The notes under the pieces were generated by a model. The model did no database searches. It was not told the origin of the DNA and saw only the letters and a list, made by a program, of their open reading frames with translations. This document shows, one piece after another, positions 1-11,057 of a stretch of DNA of 64,000 nucleotides (the first letter of the stretch is position 1; every line of letters begins with the position of its first letter). Source of the stretch: Conus ventricosus (lineage: Eukaryota > Mollusca > Gastropoda > Neogastropoda > Conidae); the NCBI GenBank assembly GCA_018398815.1, contig CM031622.1, positions 18,300,427 to 18,364,426 of the forward strand, read 5' to 3'. A program made the translations under genes and the position numbers.

Positions 1-500
1 TCCTTTTTTTTTTCAATCAAGAAAACAATGAAAAGGCCTGTAAAGCATTATATATATACGTCATACTGTGATGGGTTGGTCAGAAAATGATTAGACCTTG
101 TGTAGTACTTAAAACTGGAACTGATTCAGAAGAATAACAAATAATGTGATACATACAACTGGTCCATCTACCAATACATCTCAAAAACCAGACTCAAAAA
201 TATATGTATGTGAAACTGAATTAAATTTATGTGTTGCCTTTACAAACCTAATTTAACATACTTTGACCTACTATCTTTCCCCTTCTTATGCATTCATTAC
301 CTTATGTTTATTTATTACCTTCTCAAAGACAACCTAATAAACTTAAGTGATCAACTTTTAGGCTGCATGTCAAGCAAAGAGTCTCTGAAGAAACTGTAAA
401 AAAAATTGTTGAGTCACTTTGATTTTTGTTCACTCTCTGCCTCCCACCTACCCTTTCCCATCTACCTGTCGTTGATGCTTTCATTGTTAAAAGAAAACTG
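1..500 (+). repeat. Copy A of a 500-bp duplicated block
   Basis: This stretch is nearly identical, in the same orientation, to 21336-21837, with only scattered single-base differences and small indels. It carries no coding signal: AT-rich, with a TATATATATACG patch and a T-run at the start. The similarity runs from the first base of the window right up to the assembly gap at 501, so both true ends of this copy are hidden. It could be a genuine segmental duplication or a second haplotype placed in tandem by the assembler. Confidence 0.9.
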
Positions 501-1500
501 NNNNNNNNNNNNNNNNNNNNNNNNNNNNNNNNNNNNNNNNNNNNNNNNNNNNNNNNNNNNNNNNNNNNNNNNNNNNNNNNNNNNNNNNNNNNNNNNNNNN
601 NNNNNNNNNNNNNNNNNNNNNNNNNNNNNNNNNNNNNNNNNNNNNNNNNNNNNNNNNNNNNNNNNNNNNNNNNNNNNNNNNNNNNNNNNNNNNNNNNNNN
701 NNNNNNNNNNNNNNNNNNNNNNNNNNNNNNNNNNNNNNNNNNNNNNNNNNNNNNNNNNNNNNNNNNNNNNNNNNNNNNNNNNNNNNNNNNNNNNNNNNNN
801 NNNNNNNNNNNNNNNNNNNNNNNNNNNNNNNNNNNNNNNNNNNNNNNNNNNNNNNNNNNNNNNNNNNNNNNNNNNNNNNNNNNNNNNNNNNNNNNNNNNN
901 NNNNNNNNNNNNNNNNNNNNNNNNNNNNNNNNNNNNNNNNNNNNNNNNNNNNNNNNNNNNNNNNNNNNNNNNNNNNNNNNNNNNNNNNNNNNNNNNNNNN
1001 NNNNNNNNNNNNNNNNNNNNNNNNNNNNNNNNNNNNNNNNNNNNNNNNNNNNNNNNNNNNNNNNNNNNNNNNNNNNNNNNNNNNNNNNNNNNNNNNNNNN
1101 NNNNNNNNNNNNNNNNNNNNNNNNNNNNNNNNNNNNNNNNNNNNNNNNNNNNNNNNNNNNNNNNNNNNNNNNNNNNNNNNNNNNNNNNNNNNNNNNNNNN
1201 NNNNNNNNNNNNNNNNNNNNNNNNNNNNNNNNNNNNNNNNNNNNNNNNNNNNNNNNNNNNNNNNNNNNNNNNNNNNNNNNNNNNNNNNNNNNNNNNNNNN
1301 NNNNNNNNNNNNNNNNNNNNNNNNNNNNNNNNNNNNNNNNNNNNNNNNNNNNNNNNNNNNNNNNNNNNNNNNNNNNNNNNNNNNNNNNNNNNNNNNNNNN
1401 NNNNNNNNNNNNNNNNNNNNNNNNNNNNNNNNNNNNNNNNNNNNNNNNNNNNNNNNNNNNNNNNNNNNNNNNNNNNNNNNNNNNNNNNNNNNNNNNNNNN
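501..1500. other. Assembly gap (1000 N)
   Basis: The run is exactly 1000 N, which is normally a placeholder length rather than a measured gap. Open frames crossing it are artefacts. It separates the duplicated block on the left from the inside of a Ty3/gypsy integrase on the right, so most of that retroelement is missing. Confidence 0.99.
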
Positions 1501-2300
1501 TGCAGAGTTCTGTCAGAACATGACATTAGTCACAGAACAAGCAGTCATTTCCAGTCTAAAGGCGAGTGGAAAGTGCTGTCAAAATTGCAAAGAAAATCTT
1601 GCAGCAGCAGGACCCAGAGACAGCACTGTTGAACTACAGGGCCACTCCTCACTCCACTACAGGAGTCAGTCTCTCCGTTGTCCTAATGGGGAGACAACTC
1701 AGAACAAAACTGCCAACCCTCCCAGAAAATTTAGTGCCAAAGTCGCCAGACCACCAGACACTTTCTCTGAAAGATCAGAAAACCAAACTGTCCTACAAGA
1801 ACAGTTACGATCGCCGTCATGGGGTTGCGCCGCTGTCCTTCCTAAAGTCAGGAGACCCAGTCCTGATCAAGAGAGACGAGAAAAGTTGGGACAGGTCAGG
1901 AACGGTTGTCGCCATGGATCCAAACAACCGTACTTACCGCATCAATACGTCAGTCGGTGTACTTCGGCGTAAACACCTGCAGCCAGTGACATTGCCATGT
2001 GCTATGCAGCAAGCAGCGCCAGTCAAGCAGCACACGGTCCAGAGTGATGTGCCGCACAACACACCACCAGCCTCAGCGCTACAACAGCAGTTGCAGCAGC
2101 CAGCGAATCCAGATTCTAGGAGCGTCGTTTCGGATCCTCATGTAATCAACGCTGAGCCCGAGGACGTCACAGCTGATTTCCAGGACATCAGTGCGTCTCC
2201 TTCAGCTGCAGTACAGTCCAGTGGCTCCACACGAATAACCACAGATCATCCAGTGGTTATGTTGCCAAGAAGCCAGCCAGATTCCGAGAGGATTCATTAG
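1501..2300 (+). pseudogene. Ty3/gypsy integrase C-terminal part (frameshifted)
   Basis: From the alternative start at 1566 the frame runs 244 codons and contains the usual integrase end: ESAVKIAKKIL (the helix after the last catalytic glutamate region), a YRATPHSTTG stretch, GRQLRTKLP, and a barrel-like segment with GDPVLIK and LRRKHLQPV. The upstream piece HDISHRTSSHFQS (1519-1557) is in a different frame, so a one-base change lies near 1563-1566. The product would join element cDNA to host DNA in the nucleus. The last 100 residues are Gln/Ser/Pro-rich and typical of the variable tail. The family is Ty3/gypsy, perhaps of the K02A2.6-like group common in aquatic invertebrates; the exact clade is inference. 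Confidence 0.85.
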
Positions 2301-2303
2301 TTA

Positions 2304-2392
2304 GGATAAGATAAGATAATGTTGCTTATAGCCCAGCCGACCGCAAAGGGCCACATCAGGGCTGTCACCACGTTAAAATCAACTCACCAGTC

Positions 2393-2437
<45 letters not shown>

Positions 2438-2479
2438 CAACTTTCACACATCTCGTTAAATGACCTCGTCTACAAACGC
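2304..2479 (-). mobile_element. 5'-truncated LINE tail, same family as 55955-61904
   Basis: Read on the minus strand this is the last codon area, poly-T tract and terminal 90 bases of the LINE that ends at 61904, including its (TATCT)n tail. The homology starts at CGTTTGTAG, the stop region of that LINE's second ORF. It is flanked by a perfect 15-bp target duplication, AGGATTCATTAGTTA, at 2289-2303 and 2480-2494. On the plus strand the internal poly-T appears as a 38-bp poly-A. The insertion falls at the stop codon of the gypsy pol frame, so it probably did little damage there. Confidence 0.93.
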
Positions 2480-2494
2480 AGGATTCATTAGTTA

Positions 2495-3600
2495 TTCTTT
2501 GGTAGTCCCAGACAGCGTGAAGTTGACTGGGTTATGACTGCTACATCAGCAGTGTGGTAGGGTGTGTAGGCCTTACGGCGTGAAGTCGGTAAGGTTATTA
2601 CTGCCACATAGGCAGTGTGGTAGGCTTCATTAGTAATAGTATATATGTGTTATAAGTATGTGTTTCTCTTGGAAACTGTGAATTTAGGCAGTGCATCCAG
2701 AGCATTGGTAACAGGAAGGGATGAACAAAATCATCTTGGTGAGTAAGAACATTTTATTCCATGGACGCTATGCCGAAAGAAAACGCCAAACTTTATATTA
2801 GAAGCTTGAAAATTTTTACTATAGTATATGGCATTTATTTGTCAACAAAACAAAACAAAAAGAATGCAACCTAAAACATTTGGAAAAGAAATAAATTGCA
2901 TGGTTTGCATCAAAAGTATTTTGGACAATGTTTATAATTTATAAGTAAACTTGTGTTGGTTGACAATTGAATTATGTGAGTTGAAAAAGTTTGAAAAGGT
3001 TTTGACTGCTACATCAGCAGTGTGGTAGGGTGTGTAGGCCTTACGGCGTGAAGTTGGTAAGGTTATTACTGCCACACAGGCAGTGTGGTAGGCTTCATTA
3101 GTAATATGTGTTATAAGTATGTGTTTCTCTTGGAAACTGTGAATTTAGGTTATGTCTGCTACATCAGCAGTGTGGTAGGGTGTGTAGGCCTTACGGCGTG
3201 AAGTCGGTAAGGTTATTACTGCCACATAGGCAGTGTGGTAGGCTTCATTAGTAATAGTATTATGTGTGTTATAAGTATGTGTTTCTCTTGGAAACTGTGA
3301 ATTTAGGCAGTGCATCCAGAGCATTGGTAACAGGAAGGGATGAACAAAATCATCTTGGTGAGTAAGAACATTTTATTCCATTTTTACTATATGGCATTTA
3401 TTTGTCAACAAAACAAAAAAAAACAAAAAAAATGCAACCTAAAACATTTGGAAAATAAAGAAATTGCATGGTTTGCATCAAAAGTATTTTGGACAATGTT
3501 ATAAGTAAACTTGTGTTGGTTGACAATTGAATTATATGTGAGTTGAAAAAGTTTGAAAAGGTTTGAAGTTATATTTAAAGAGTTGAGACAAGTGTTATTT
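2495..3600 (+). repeat. Duplicated modules in the 3' non-coding region of the gypsy element
   Basis: A module of about 150 bp (GCTACATCAGCAGTGTGGTA to GAAACTGTGAATTTAGG) occurs three times, near 2537, 3005 and 3156. A second module (CAGTGCATCCAGAGCATTGG onward, including a segment with TTTGTCAACAAAAC) occurs twice, near 2690 and 3308. Within each first module a short GCAGTGTGGTAGG motif appears twice. No open frame is present. The repeats lie between the pol stop and the polypurine tract, so they belong to the element's 3' leader to the LTR, not to the host. Confidence 0.85.
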
Positions 3601-3630
3601 AAAAGTAAATAATTAAAAAAAAAAAAAAAA

Positions 3631-3640
3631 AGGGGGGAGA
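3631..3640 (+). promoter_or_regulatory. Polypurine tract of the gypsy element
   Basis: An A-run leads into AGGGGGGAGA, which abuts TGTT. In LTR retroelements such a purine run primes plus-strand DNA synthesis and sits directly before the 3' LTR, as here. Confidence 0.75.
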
Positions 3641-3814
3641 TGTTCAGATAGTAGCAGACGAACAAAGAGAGATAACTTCCATGTTACTAATTAATTATGT
3701 GTGTCGCTGTTGTGCGACGTGGAAGCCATGTCTAACTGAAATATAGTGTTATTGTTTTCCGACTCTCACGGTGTTTGGGTATTGTGCAAGACCTGAATAT
3801 AGTGGATGACAACA
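3641..3814 (+). repeat. 3' LTR of the gypsy element (174 bp)
   Basis: It starts TGTTCAGATAG right after the polypurine tract and ends GGATGACAACA, giving the canonical TG...CA ends. The length is short but within the range for Ty3/gypsy. The second LTR is not in the window, so the right edge rests only on the CA end. Confidence 0.68.
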
Positions 3815-3985
3815 ATATGAGCCAACTAGGACAAGTTCAGACAAGGGAAGGAGTATGAAAAACAATGCTGATTTGCAGATTTGCATTATGTTTATAATGC
3901 CAGATGTGCTCTGGATGATGGTGGTGTAACTTTGATGAAAAGGAATGTTTTTTCGAGGATATGGATGAATAATCTCACATTATCT

Positions 3986-4026
3986 GAGGTAAGGTAATGT
4001 TGCTTATAGCACAGCCAACCGCAAAG
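3986..4026 (-). mobile_element. Short LINE tail fragment
   Basis: GGTAATGTTGCTTATAGC followed by CAGCCAACCGCAAAG is the reverse complement of the extreme 3' end of the LINE at 55955-61904, with a few substitutions. Only about 40 bases survive, and no target duplication is evident. Confidence 0.75.
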
Positions 4027-4395
4027 CTATATCTGAGCATGTGATGTTGACAATGCAAGAGAAACTGATTTGAAGTGCAGGTAAAAGATGAAGAGAGAGG
4101 TTAACAAGAAAGATGTTTCACAATCCATACATCCTGTCATCTTTAAAATATGTGTAATGCAAGACTTCTCCATTTCCATTTATTAGATACATCTTTCATA
4201 CCTAATAAAAGTAAAAACAGAACTAAACCAAAACAAACAAAAAACAACACACACGTACACAGCCTCGTGAATTTTTTAAAATGTGTATATCTATTTTTAA
4301 TGACGATTTCCAGGTGCAAGGCCTGCTGTATCATTAGTTCTACAACAGGCAAAATTAACACTTTATAAAATAGTTACTTCTTACTGCCATGAAAT

Positions 4396-4457
<62 letters not shown>

Positions 4458-5413
4458 GGAAACAACGCACTCACACACACACTCTGGAAGACATTTTTCC
4501 TACTCTTGGATATGTTTGATGATGCTGAATCCTTTTCTTAACTCTGTGACCCTGTACCATGACCAAGGCCAAATGATGGAAGCTTTAACAATTATTTGAC
4601 CTGTGTATTCACTGGTTTGAAAAATGACCTTGGCCAGACAGTACAAGTGGAAGGGGGGGGGGGGGGGGAGCTTCAGCTAGGTGACAACTTGTAGGCGATC
4701 TTAATCCAAGTTTATCTTTTATTCCTAGATCTTCAAAATTGTCAAACCTAGAACACAAGTTTCCCCTTCATGTTCATATTGCAATCCAATGTTGACACCC
4801 TGTCTCACTAAATGTCTTGACACAGTCCTGGCCTTACCTGCTGACATGCCCAACAACCAGGTGCAGAGTGGATGTCATAAAAGTACAGATAGTCCTGGTA
4901 ATGCTGAAGTTGGGTTTGGATCAACTGAAATGGGAAGCTGTTTACTGAACACAAGTCAATAGGACAGTCATGATAATGCTAAAGTCAGGTTTTGATCCAT
5001 TGAAATGGATAGCTTTTTACTGAATACAAGTCAATCACTATCCCATTGTTTAGACATGGAAATCCTCTAGAACCTGAGAAAAACTGGACCCTGGAAAGGA
5101 TCATGTTTAAAACTGTTTAGTAACTGTCAGCATCTTTTCCACATTTTTCATTGGCTGCATTTCTGGCCTGAGCCTGTAAAGTGGTAACACTGGAGTTAGA
5201 AAGAATGGCAAACATTTCTTCCCAGGCTTCAACTGTACAGCAGAAAATTCTGCTGGGCCAGAAAGGTGATTTCCTGTTGTTGTTTTTTCCTACGCTGGAT
5301 TTCTGGCCCAAGTCTGAAAGTGGCACCCCATACTTGTGACAATATTATTATTAACATCTCTGGTCATCTAAAAACATAAGTCATGACTCTTCAGATGACT
5401 TTTTTCTAAGCTG
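4027..5413. other. Intergenic stretch with long G runs
   Basis: No gene is supported. It holds a run of 60 consecutive G (4397-4456) followed by a short CA repeat, and a second run of 16 G (4653-4668). Two 100-bp pieces around 4890-5040 (GGACAGTCATGATAATGCT and similar) look like a diverged duplication. A small minus-strand open frame at 5117-5326 has a possible splice acceptor (ACTTTACAG) but no recognisable product. Confidence 0.7.
4397..4456 (+). repeat. 60-base homopolymer G run
   Basis: Sixty uninterrupted G residues, flanked by GAAATC and AGGAAACAACG. Such a tract could form G-quadruplexes, but in an assembly it may also be collapsed or inflated consensus. Confidence 0.9.
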
Positions 5414-5680
5414 AACATTCTCAGTACTGAATAACAAAGAGTGACCGTCCCTTTCATTCCTTAAGCTCAAGTCATGTACGAACATTCTCGGTACTGAATA
5501 ACAAAAAGTGACGTCCCTTTCATTCCTTAAGCTCAAGTCATGAACAAACATTCTCGGTACTGAATAACAAAAAGTGACCGTCCCTTTCATTCCTTAAACT
5601 CAAGTCATGTACGAACATTCTCGGTACTGAATAACAAAAAGTGACCGTCCCTTTCATTCCTTAAGCTCAAGTCATGTAAA
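5414..5680. repeat. 67-bp tandem repeat, about four units
   Basis: Units start near 5414, 5481, 5547 and 5614, each AACATTCTCGGTACTGAATA ... TTAAGCTCAAGTCATG. Units are over 95 percent alike; one has lost a base in the GACCGTCC part. It lies just downstream (minus sense) of the zinc-finger exon, possibly in its 3' untranslated region. Confidence 0.92.
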
Positions 5681-5752
5681 TGACACCACTCAATTCAGCA
5701 GGGATTACAGGTTATGTGCAATGTTACTGATGTAATCTCAGAATATGTTTCT

Positions 5753-6925
<1,173 letters not shown>

Positions 6926-7095
6926 CTGTCCAAGAAAGGATACTATTCAACAATCATGTAAAACTTTGAGTGTGTGTGTGTGTATGTGTGTACTTATGTG
7001 CCAGTGTGTATTCGCATACATGCACCTGCATAATCATGCTCATATGTGCATGTGTACATGTTTGTGTGGGAGTGTGTGTGCATGTGTGTGTGTGT

Positions 7096-7150
<55 letters not shown>

Positions 7151-7788
7151 ATACAGTGAATGCACAGGCATCCACTTCTGTGCCCGTAACTGTAAAAAAA
7201 CAAACTTCAAATGATGTATAAGAGTTCCAAGACAACAGCCATGGGCACTGTGCAAAAAAAGTTATCGATTCTGAACAAGCATGCTAGCCATCTGTTAATC
7301 TCACGTATCCTTACAAGTGTTGTCAACGATATTGGATTGCACCCTGGAGTACACTCACCACTGCCATGTCTGAAGACATGCCGACACTTCCTTCATTATT
7401 ACCCACACTCCCTCCCCTGTCCTAATCTGTACACACCAGTCTTTGACTATTAAAAGAATGTATCAGGCAACATATATTCCATTCGCTGCAGGTGGAAGGA
7501 AAACTGTTAACCTCAGCTGTCAATGCCTTCCTAATCTCCGTCTTGCCAATGCAGAATGCTGGAAATATTCCATAACATGTGTTCTGAACAAATACACACA
7601 CACACACACACACACACAAATCAGATTCTTCACCGCACCTTACTGATCAGATCTTCACCATCAAAGCTGCCTTTGGATGTGGAGTTATCAACATTCTCTA
7701 GATGACACAGACAGAGCCAAATGGAAAATATTTCAGTGCATGAAAATACTGAAAGTTTACAGAGTAAGTTCCACCAATTACAACTGAA
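6926..7788. other. Probable intron or intergenic DNA with TG and CA repeats
   Basis: It contains a nearly pure (TG)n at 7084-7149, preceded by degenerate TG repeats from 6971, and a (CA)n at 7593-7618. Cys/Val and His/Thr open frames here are translations of these repeats. No gene is seen. Confidence 0.85.
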
Positions 7789-7936
7789 TACAGTGAACTC
7801 CGGATGTAGTGAACGCCGTATGTACTGATAAATCGGCTGTACTGAAGCAAGTTTTTGGTCCTGGTCCCAACTGCAGGGCTTAAAATGGTCTATCCAAAAA
7901 TCAGAGGAAAATTTCTGAAGTGGCGAAGCCACGAAT

Positions 7937-7995
7937 GCGTGCCTGCGAAGCAGGCACGCCTTGCTAGGGGGGTCTGGGGGCATGCCCCCCCAGAA
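7937..7995. other. Two GC-rich perfect hairpins
   Basis: GCGTGCCTGC-GAA-GCAGGCACGC forms a 10-bp stem with a 3-base loop, and about 20 bases later GGGGGCATGCCCCC is a perfect 14-base palindrome. Between them lies CTTGCTAG. They lie about 60-115 bases inside the left end of the hAT-like element. Such hairpins could mark element ends or RNA structure; no function is shown. Confidence 0.75.
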
Positions 7996-8344
7996 AATTT
8001 TGAAAATCTAGAACAAAATCTGTGCACTCTGGCTCATTCTGAGCCCTATTTTTGGGAAAAAAATTGCACAGAAAAAGTGCAAGATTTAATGCAGAAAAGG
8101 TACATCCATGATCCATACAGATATTCAATCCACTGTCAAAGACAAGACAAAGGTCTTAAACATCTAAATCTAAAATGATATTTATATCAACACATTTCAT
8201 GTGAAAAGAGCATAAAAAAGACCAACAGGTTATCAAGACAAAACAAAATGGTTATTGGTGGAGACACAGTTATCAAAATTCAAAACTCACATTTGGAATG
8301 TGGAACTAAGCAATCTGAGAGGGGCTGGTTCTGTCGCCTCTTAC

Positions 8345-8670
8345 GACAAGCACAGCCAAGCTGCAGAAATATCTTTCCCTTCCCTTGTCTGCATGGGAAA
8401 GCTGCGATCGCGGTGTCTCTTTGTGACAAGATGCTCTTTCAGTGCGACGATCCCGCGGAAAGTGTAGACGATGTCTGTGGTGCACAGTACACATCTTGCA
8501 CTGCCTGGCACGTCAACCTTTCGAATAGGCCTATGTTGACCGATCCGCTCGAATTCATCGGGATCTGACCTCACTTTCACGGACTTTAAAGTCCACTCCC
8601 ACCTCCATTTGTTTTTGATCCCGCTTTCGTCAAACTTCTCTCCACGTTCGATGATTCTCACAGTCGCCAT
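8345..8670 (-). CDS. First exon of a hAT-type zinc-finger protein
   Basis: The ATG at 8670 sits in a strong start context (TCAAGATGGCG). The 108-codon frame begins MATVRIIERGEKF, has a tryptophan-rich KWRWEWT segment, then a C2H2/BED-like finger: CVLC, about 12 residues, then ALKEHLVTKRH. Such a finger is common at the start of hAT transposases and derived host proteins. The frame ends exactly at a good splice donor (GTAAGA, 8339-8344), so the downstream stop is probably never used. The rest of the protein is not present inside the 1-kb element. It may be a 5' exon of a deleted autonomous copy or a captured host exon. Confidence 0.55.
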
Positions 8671-9041
8671 CTTGATAGATTAGGCGCCTAAAGCTACCGG
8701 TGCGAAATAGCTGTTTGCGACTTTGAACCGAATACGAATCAGAACCATATGCGAATGCGGACGCGTTTGGGGCGTTTTAGATCGGGTTTCTTTCCCCCCG
8801 AGGAAATCGATTTTTTTTCCCGAGGAATTTTTTGGCTTCCCGAGGAATTTCTCGGATCCGAGGAGGATTTTAAGCCCTGCAACTGTTCATATTCTTTGTT
8901 AATTTTAGCCGGTTGTAGTGATATTTTAAAATCCGGATGTATCAATATCTCCTGTTGTAGTGACGTCATTTTCAAGTCCCGGGCAAGCCGGGCTCCGGTT
9001 GTAGTGATTTTTTTTTTTAGAGTAATCTCCCTTCTCCCAAA

Positions 9042-9690
9042 ATGGCGAAACGCAATGTGCTTTCTTTAAAGGCTGGTGTTGCGTGCACGACTAGTCGTGC
9101 GATAATACGACTTGCAACCCAGTCCGGATATTGGCACGACTCATTGTGTAAATTTATCCTCTTTTGCTTGGGAGAGAGAGAGAGAGAGTAATTAGTAGTC
9201 GTGCACGCAACCATTTTTAGTTGGTCGCACGACTAGTCGTGCCAATAGCCGGACTCGGTTGGGAGTTGTATTATCGCACTAGTCGTGCACGCAACCACTT
9301 CGTTCTTTAAAACGCAAAATCGATTTATTGAAAGACATTGAAAAAAAAAACAGAAACAGGTGGATGTTGCTTCTCAGTACAATGTTTTTCAGGCAACAGT
9401 CAGCTCCATTGTGAAAAATAGTGAAAAGTTGAAAGAAAATTCTATGGCGGTGAGGTTAATGCTAAGAGGAAGTGTGAAAGACTCCCACACGAGCCGAAAG
9501 TAGACAGTGCGCTGTTGAGTTGGTTTAAAAAGGCAAGGGCCAACAACATGCCTGTCTCTGGCCCTGTGTTGAGATTGAAAGCGGAGGAGTTCGCTAAGGA
9601 TATCAGGCTTGTGTGACTGGACATGTTCTGAAGGTTGGGTTCGGCGCTTCACTGCTCGACACGACATTACATTCAGAAAAATAAGCGGCA
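9042..9690 (+). pseudogene. pogo/Tigger-type transposase, DNA-binding N-terminus (interrupted)
   Basis: ATG at 9042 begins MAKRNVLSLK, then the MITE (9071-9302) intervenes. After the target duplication the same frame continues with RKIDLLKDIE and, one frameshift on, QVDVASQYNV...ATVSSIVKNSEKLK (9368-9438), a Psq-type helix-turn-helix. After another frameshift comes VDSALLSWFKKARANN and SGPVLRLKAEEFAK (9500-9600), the CENP-B-type helix-turn-helix that binds transposon ends. Homology fades after about 9690 and no DDE domain follows. At least two indels plus the insertion make it non-functional. The family call rests on these two linked HTH domains and on the TA-flanked inverted repeats. Confidence 0.75.
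9071..9302. mobile_element. Foldback MITE, 232 bp
   Basis: Two arms of about 65 bases are inverted copies (9077-9138 and 9233-9297), both built around GTTGCGTGCACGACTAG and ending with a segment read as TATTGGCACGACT. The palindrome CACGACTAGTCGTG occurs in both arms. A 9-bp direct repeat TTCTTTAAA flanks it (9062-9070 and 9303-9311). It has no coding capacity. A 9-bp duplication fits MULE-like elements; 8-bp (hAT) is also close. It interrupts a transposase coding sequence. Confidence 0.85.
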
Positions 9691-9849
9691 TCCAGGGATA
9701 ATAAGGGATCTAGTCAGGGAGGACAGAGATCGGGTCAGAGATGGTCACACGTGGGAGGGATCGAACTGGAAAGGAAATCAGAAAAGGCAGAGATGAGGCC
9801 ACAAAAGCCAGGGGACAGTTTGAATTTGATGTAAGATCTCCAAAACCCT

Positions 9850-10348
9850 ACGCCAGTGAATGTTTTTTTTTTTTTTTTTAATTTTTTTCCCTTTACCTTT
9901 TTGTTTTTTTTTTTCTTCTTTCATTTTTAGCTCATTTTTTTTTCTCCTTTTTTGTTTTGTTTTGTAAAGGCGGTCCTTTTTTTTTTTTTTTTTTTTTTTT
10001 TCCCGTCCGTCTCCCTTCTCCTCCCTTCATCTCTCATGCACCATGCAAGTCTGTATGCTGTATTACTATCACTGGACATTGATTATCTTGCTGATTTTAA
10101 TATTTTGGCGTTTGTTACAGCGCGTCTGGGTTTGTTTTTGCACTAATGTTTGGTGTTGTGACACATTCACACCGTGTGAAACAGGATTGAAAAAGAAAGA
10201 AAACGTACATGAAGAAAGAAAGGCCCGGGCATCTTCCGGGAACCATCCTTGAAACGAAAGACGAAAATAAGATGCAAGGATGACACCAGAAGTGCACGAA
10301 GAATGAAAGAAAAGAAGAAGAAGAAGAAGAAGAAGAAGAAGAAGAAGA

Positions 10349-10386
<38 letters not shown>

Positions 10387-10500
10387 ATACATCTCGTCTC
10401 GCAAACCGGCCTATTCCCCCGAAGGCTATCCTTATAGTGAACGAAGGAGACAACAAGGAAGACAAGAGGAAATCTCTGCATCGAGACAATCAGTATCGAT

Positions 10501-10535
<35 letters not shown>

Positions 10536-10624
10536 TTGAGTAAGCAAAATTGCTGATATAGATAAAAAAAAAAGAAAAAGAAGACAGGAACAAGAGAGGG
10601 AGAGGGAGGGAGGGACAGACAGAG

Positions 10625-10670
<46 letters not shown>

Positions 10671-10731
10671 AGACAGCTTTTGTGTGTGCAGCATGTGTGT
10701 TGATTTTGCGCGTTTATGTGCGTGCATGAGA

Positions 10732-10802
<71 letters not shown>

Positions 10803-10932
10803 GCGTGTGCGCGTGTGTGCCTGTGCGCGTGTGTGCGCGTGTATGTGTGCGTGCGCGTGTGTGTGCGCTATACAAGTATAATTCGTCCCCCCCCTCTCCC
10901 CACACCTTCCCCCCCCCCCCCCCCCCCCTCTC

Positions 10933-10989
<57 letters not shown>

Positions 10990-11010
10990 CCCCCCCTCAT
11001 TTGTGGTTGC
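9850..11010. repeat. Dense simple-repeat region
   Basis: Poly-T runs lie at 9861-10001, (AAG)n at 10312-10350 running into (GA)n to 10385, more (GA)n at 10504-10533 and 10632-10663, (TG)n with CG interruptions at 10735-10864, and C-rich tracts to 11000 including 53 consecutive C (10934-10986). Apparent proteins here (Ser/Leu, Cys/Val, Gly and Pro runs) are repeat translations. Confidence 0.93.
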
Positions 11011-11057
11011 CGTTTATCCTTATTTTACAAATATCTAGATTTGTGATTCTATGCTGA

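Larger units (their letters stand above)
1501..3814 (+). mobile_element. 3' part of a Ty3/gypsy LTR retrotransposon
   Basis: In order the segment shows the end of an integrase (1501-2300), a repeat-rich non-coding 3' region (2495-3625), an A-run and purine tract AGGGGGGAGA at 3631-3640, and a short LTR (3641-3814) that begins TGTT and ends AACA. This is the expected 3' architecture of a Ty3/gypsy element. The 5' LTR, gag and most of pol would lie in or left of the gap. A truncated LINE (2304-2479) is inserted just after the pol stop. Because the 5' LTR is not visible, the target duplication and age cannot be read. Confidence 0.82.
7874..8879 (-). mobile_element. hAT-like 1-kb DNA element inserted in the Tigger-like element
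   Basis: The ends are an inverted pair, CAGGGCTTAAAAT at 7874-7886 and ATTTTAAGCCCTG at 8867-8879. The direct repeat CAACTG flanks both sides (7868-7873 and 8880-8885), so this is a target duplication of at least 6 bp. Removing it rejoins the subterminal region of the surrounding transposon. The CAGGG start resembles hAT ends. It carries one spliced-looking coding exon on the minus strand and two GC-rich hairpins near its left end. Confidence 0.8.

Noticed and set aside
406..1632. Long open frames on both strands crossing 501-1500
   Set aside because: They are created by the N gap and contain no real sequence inside.
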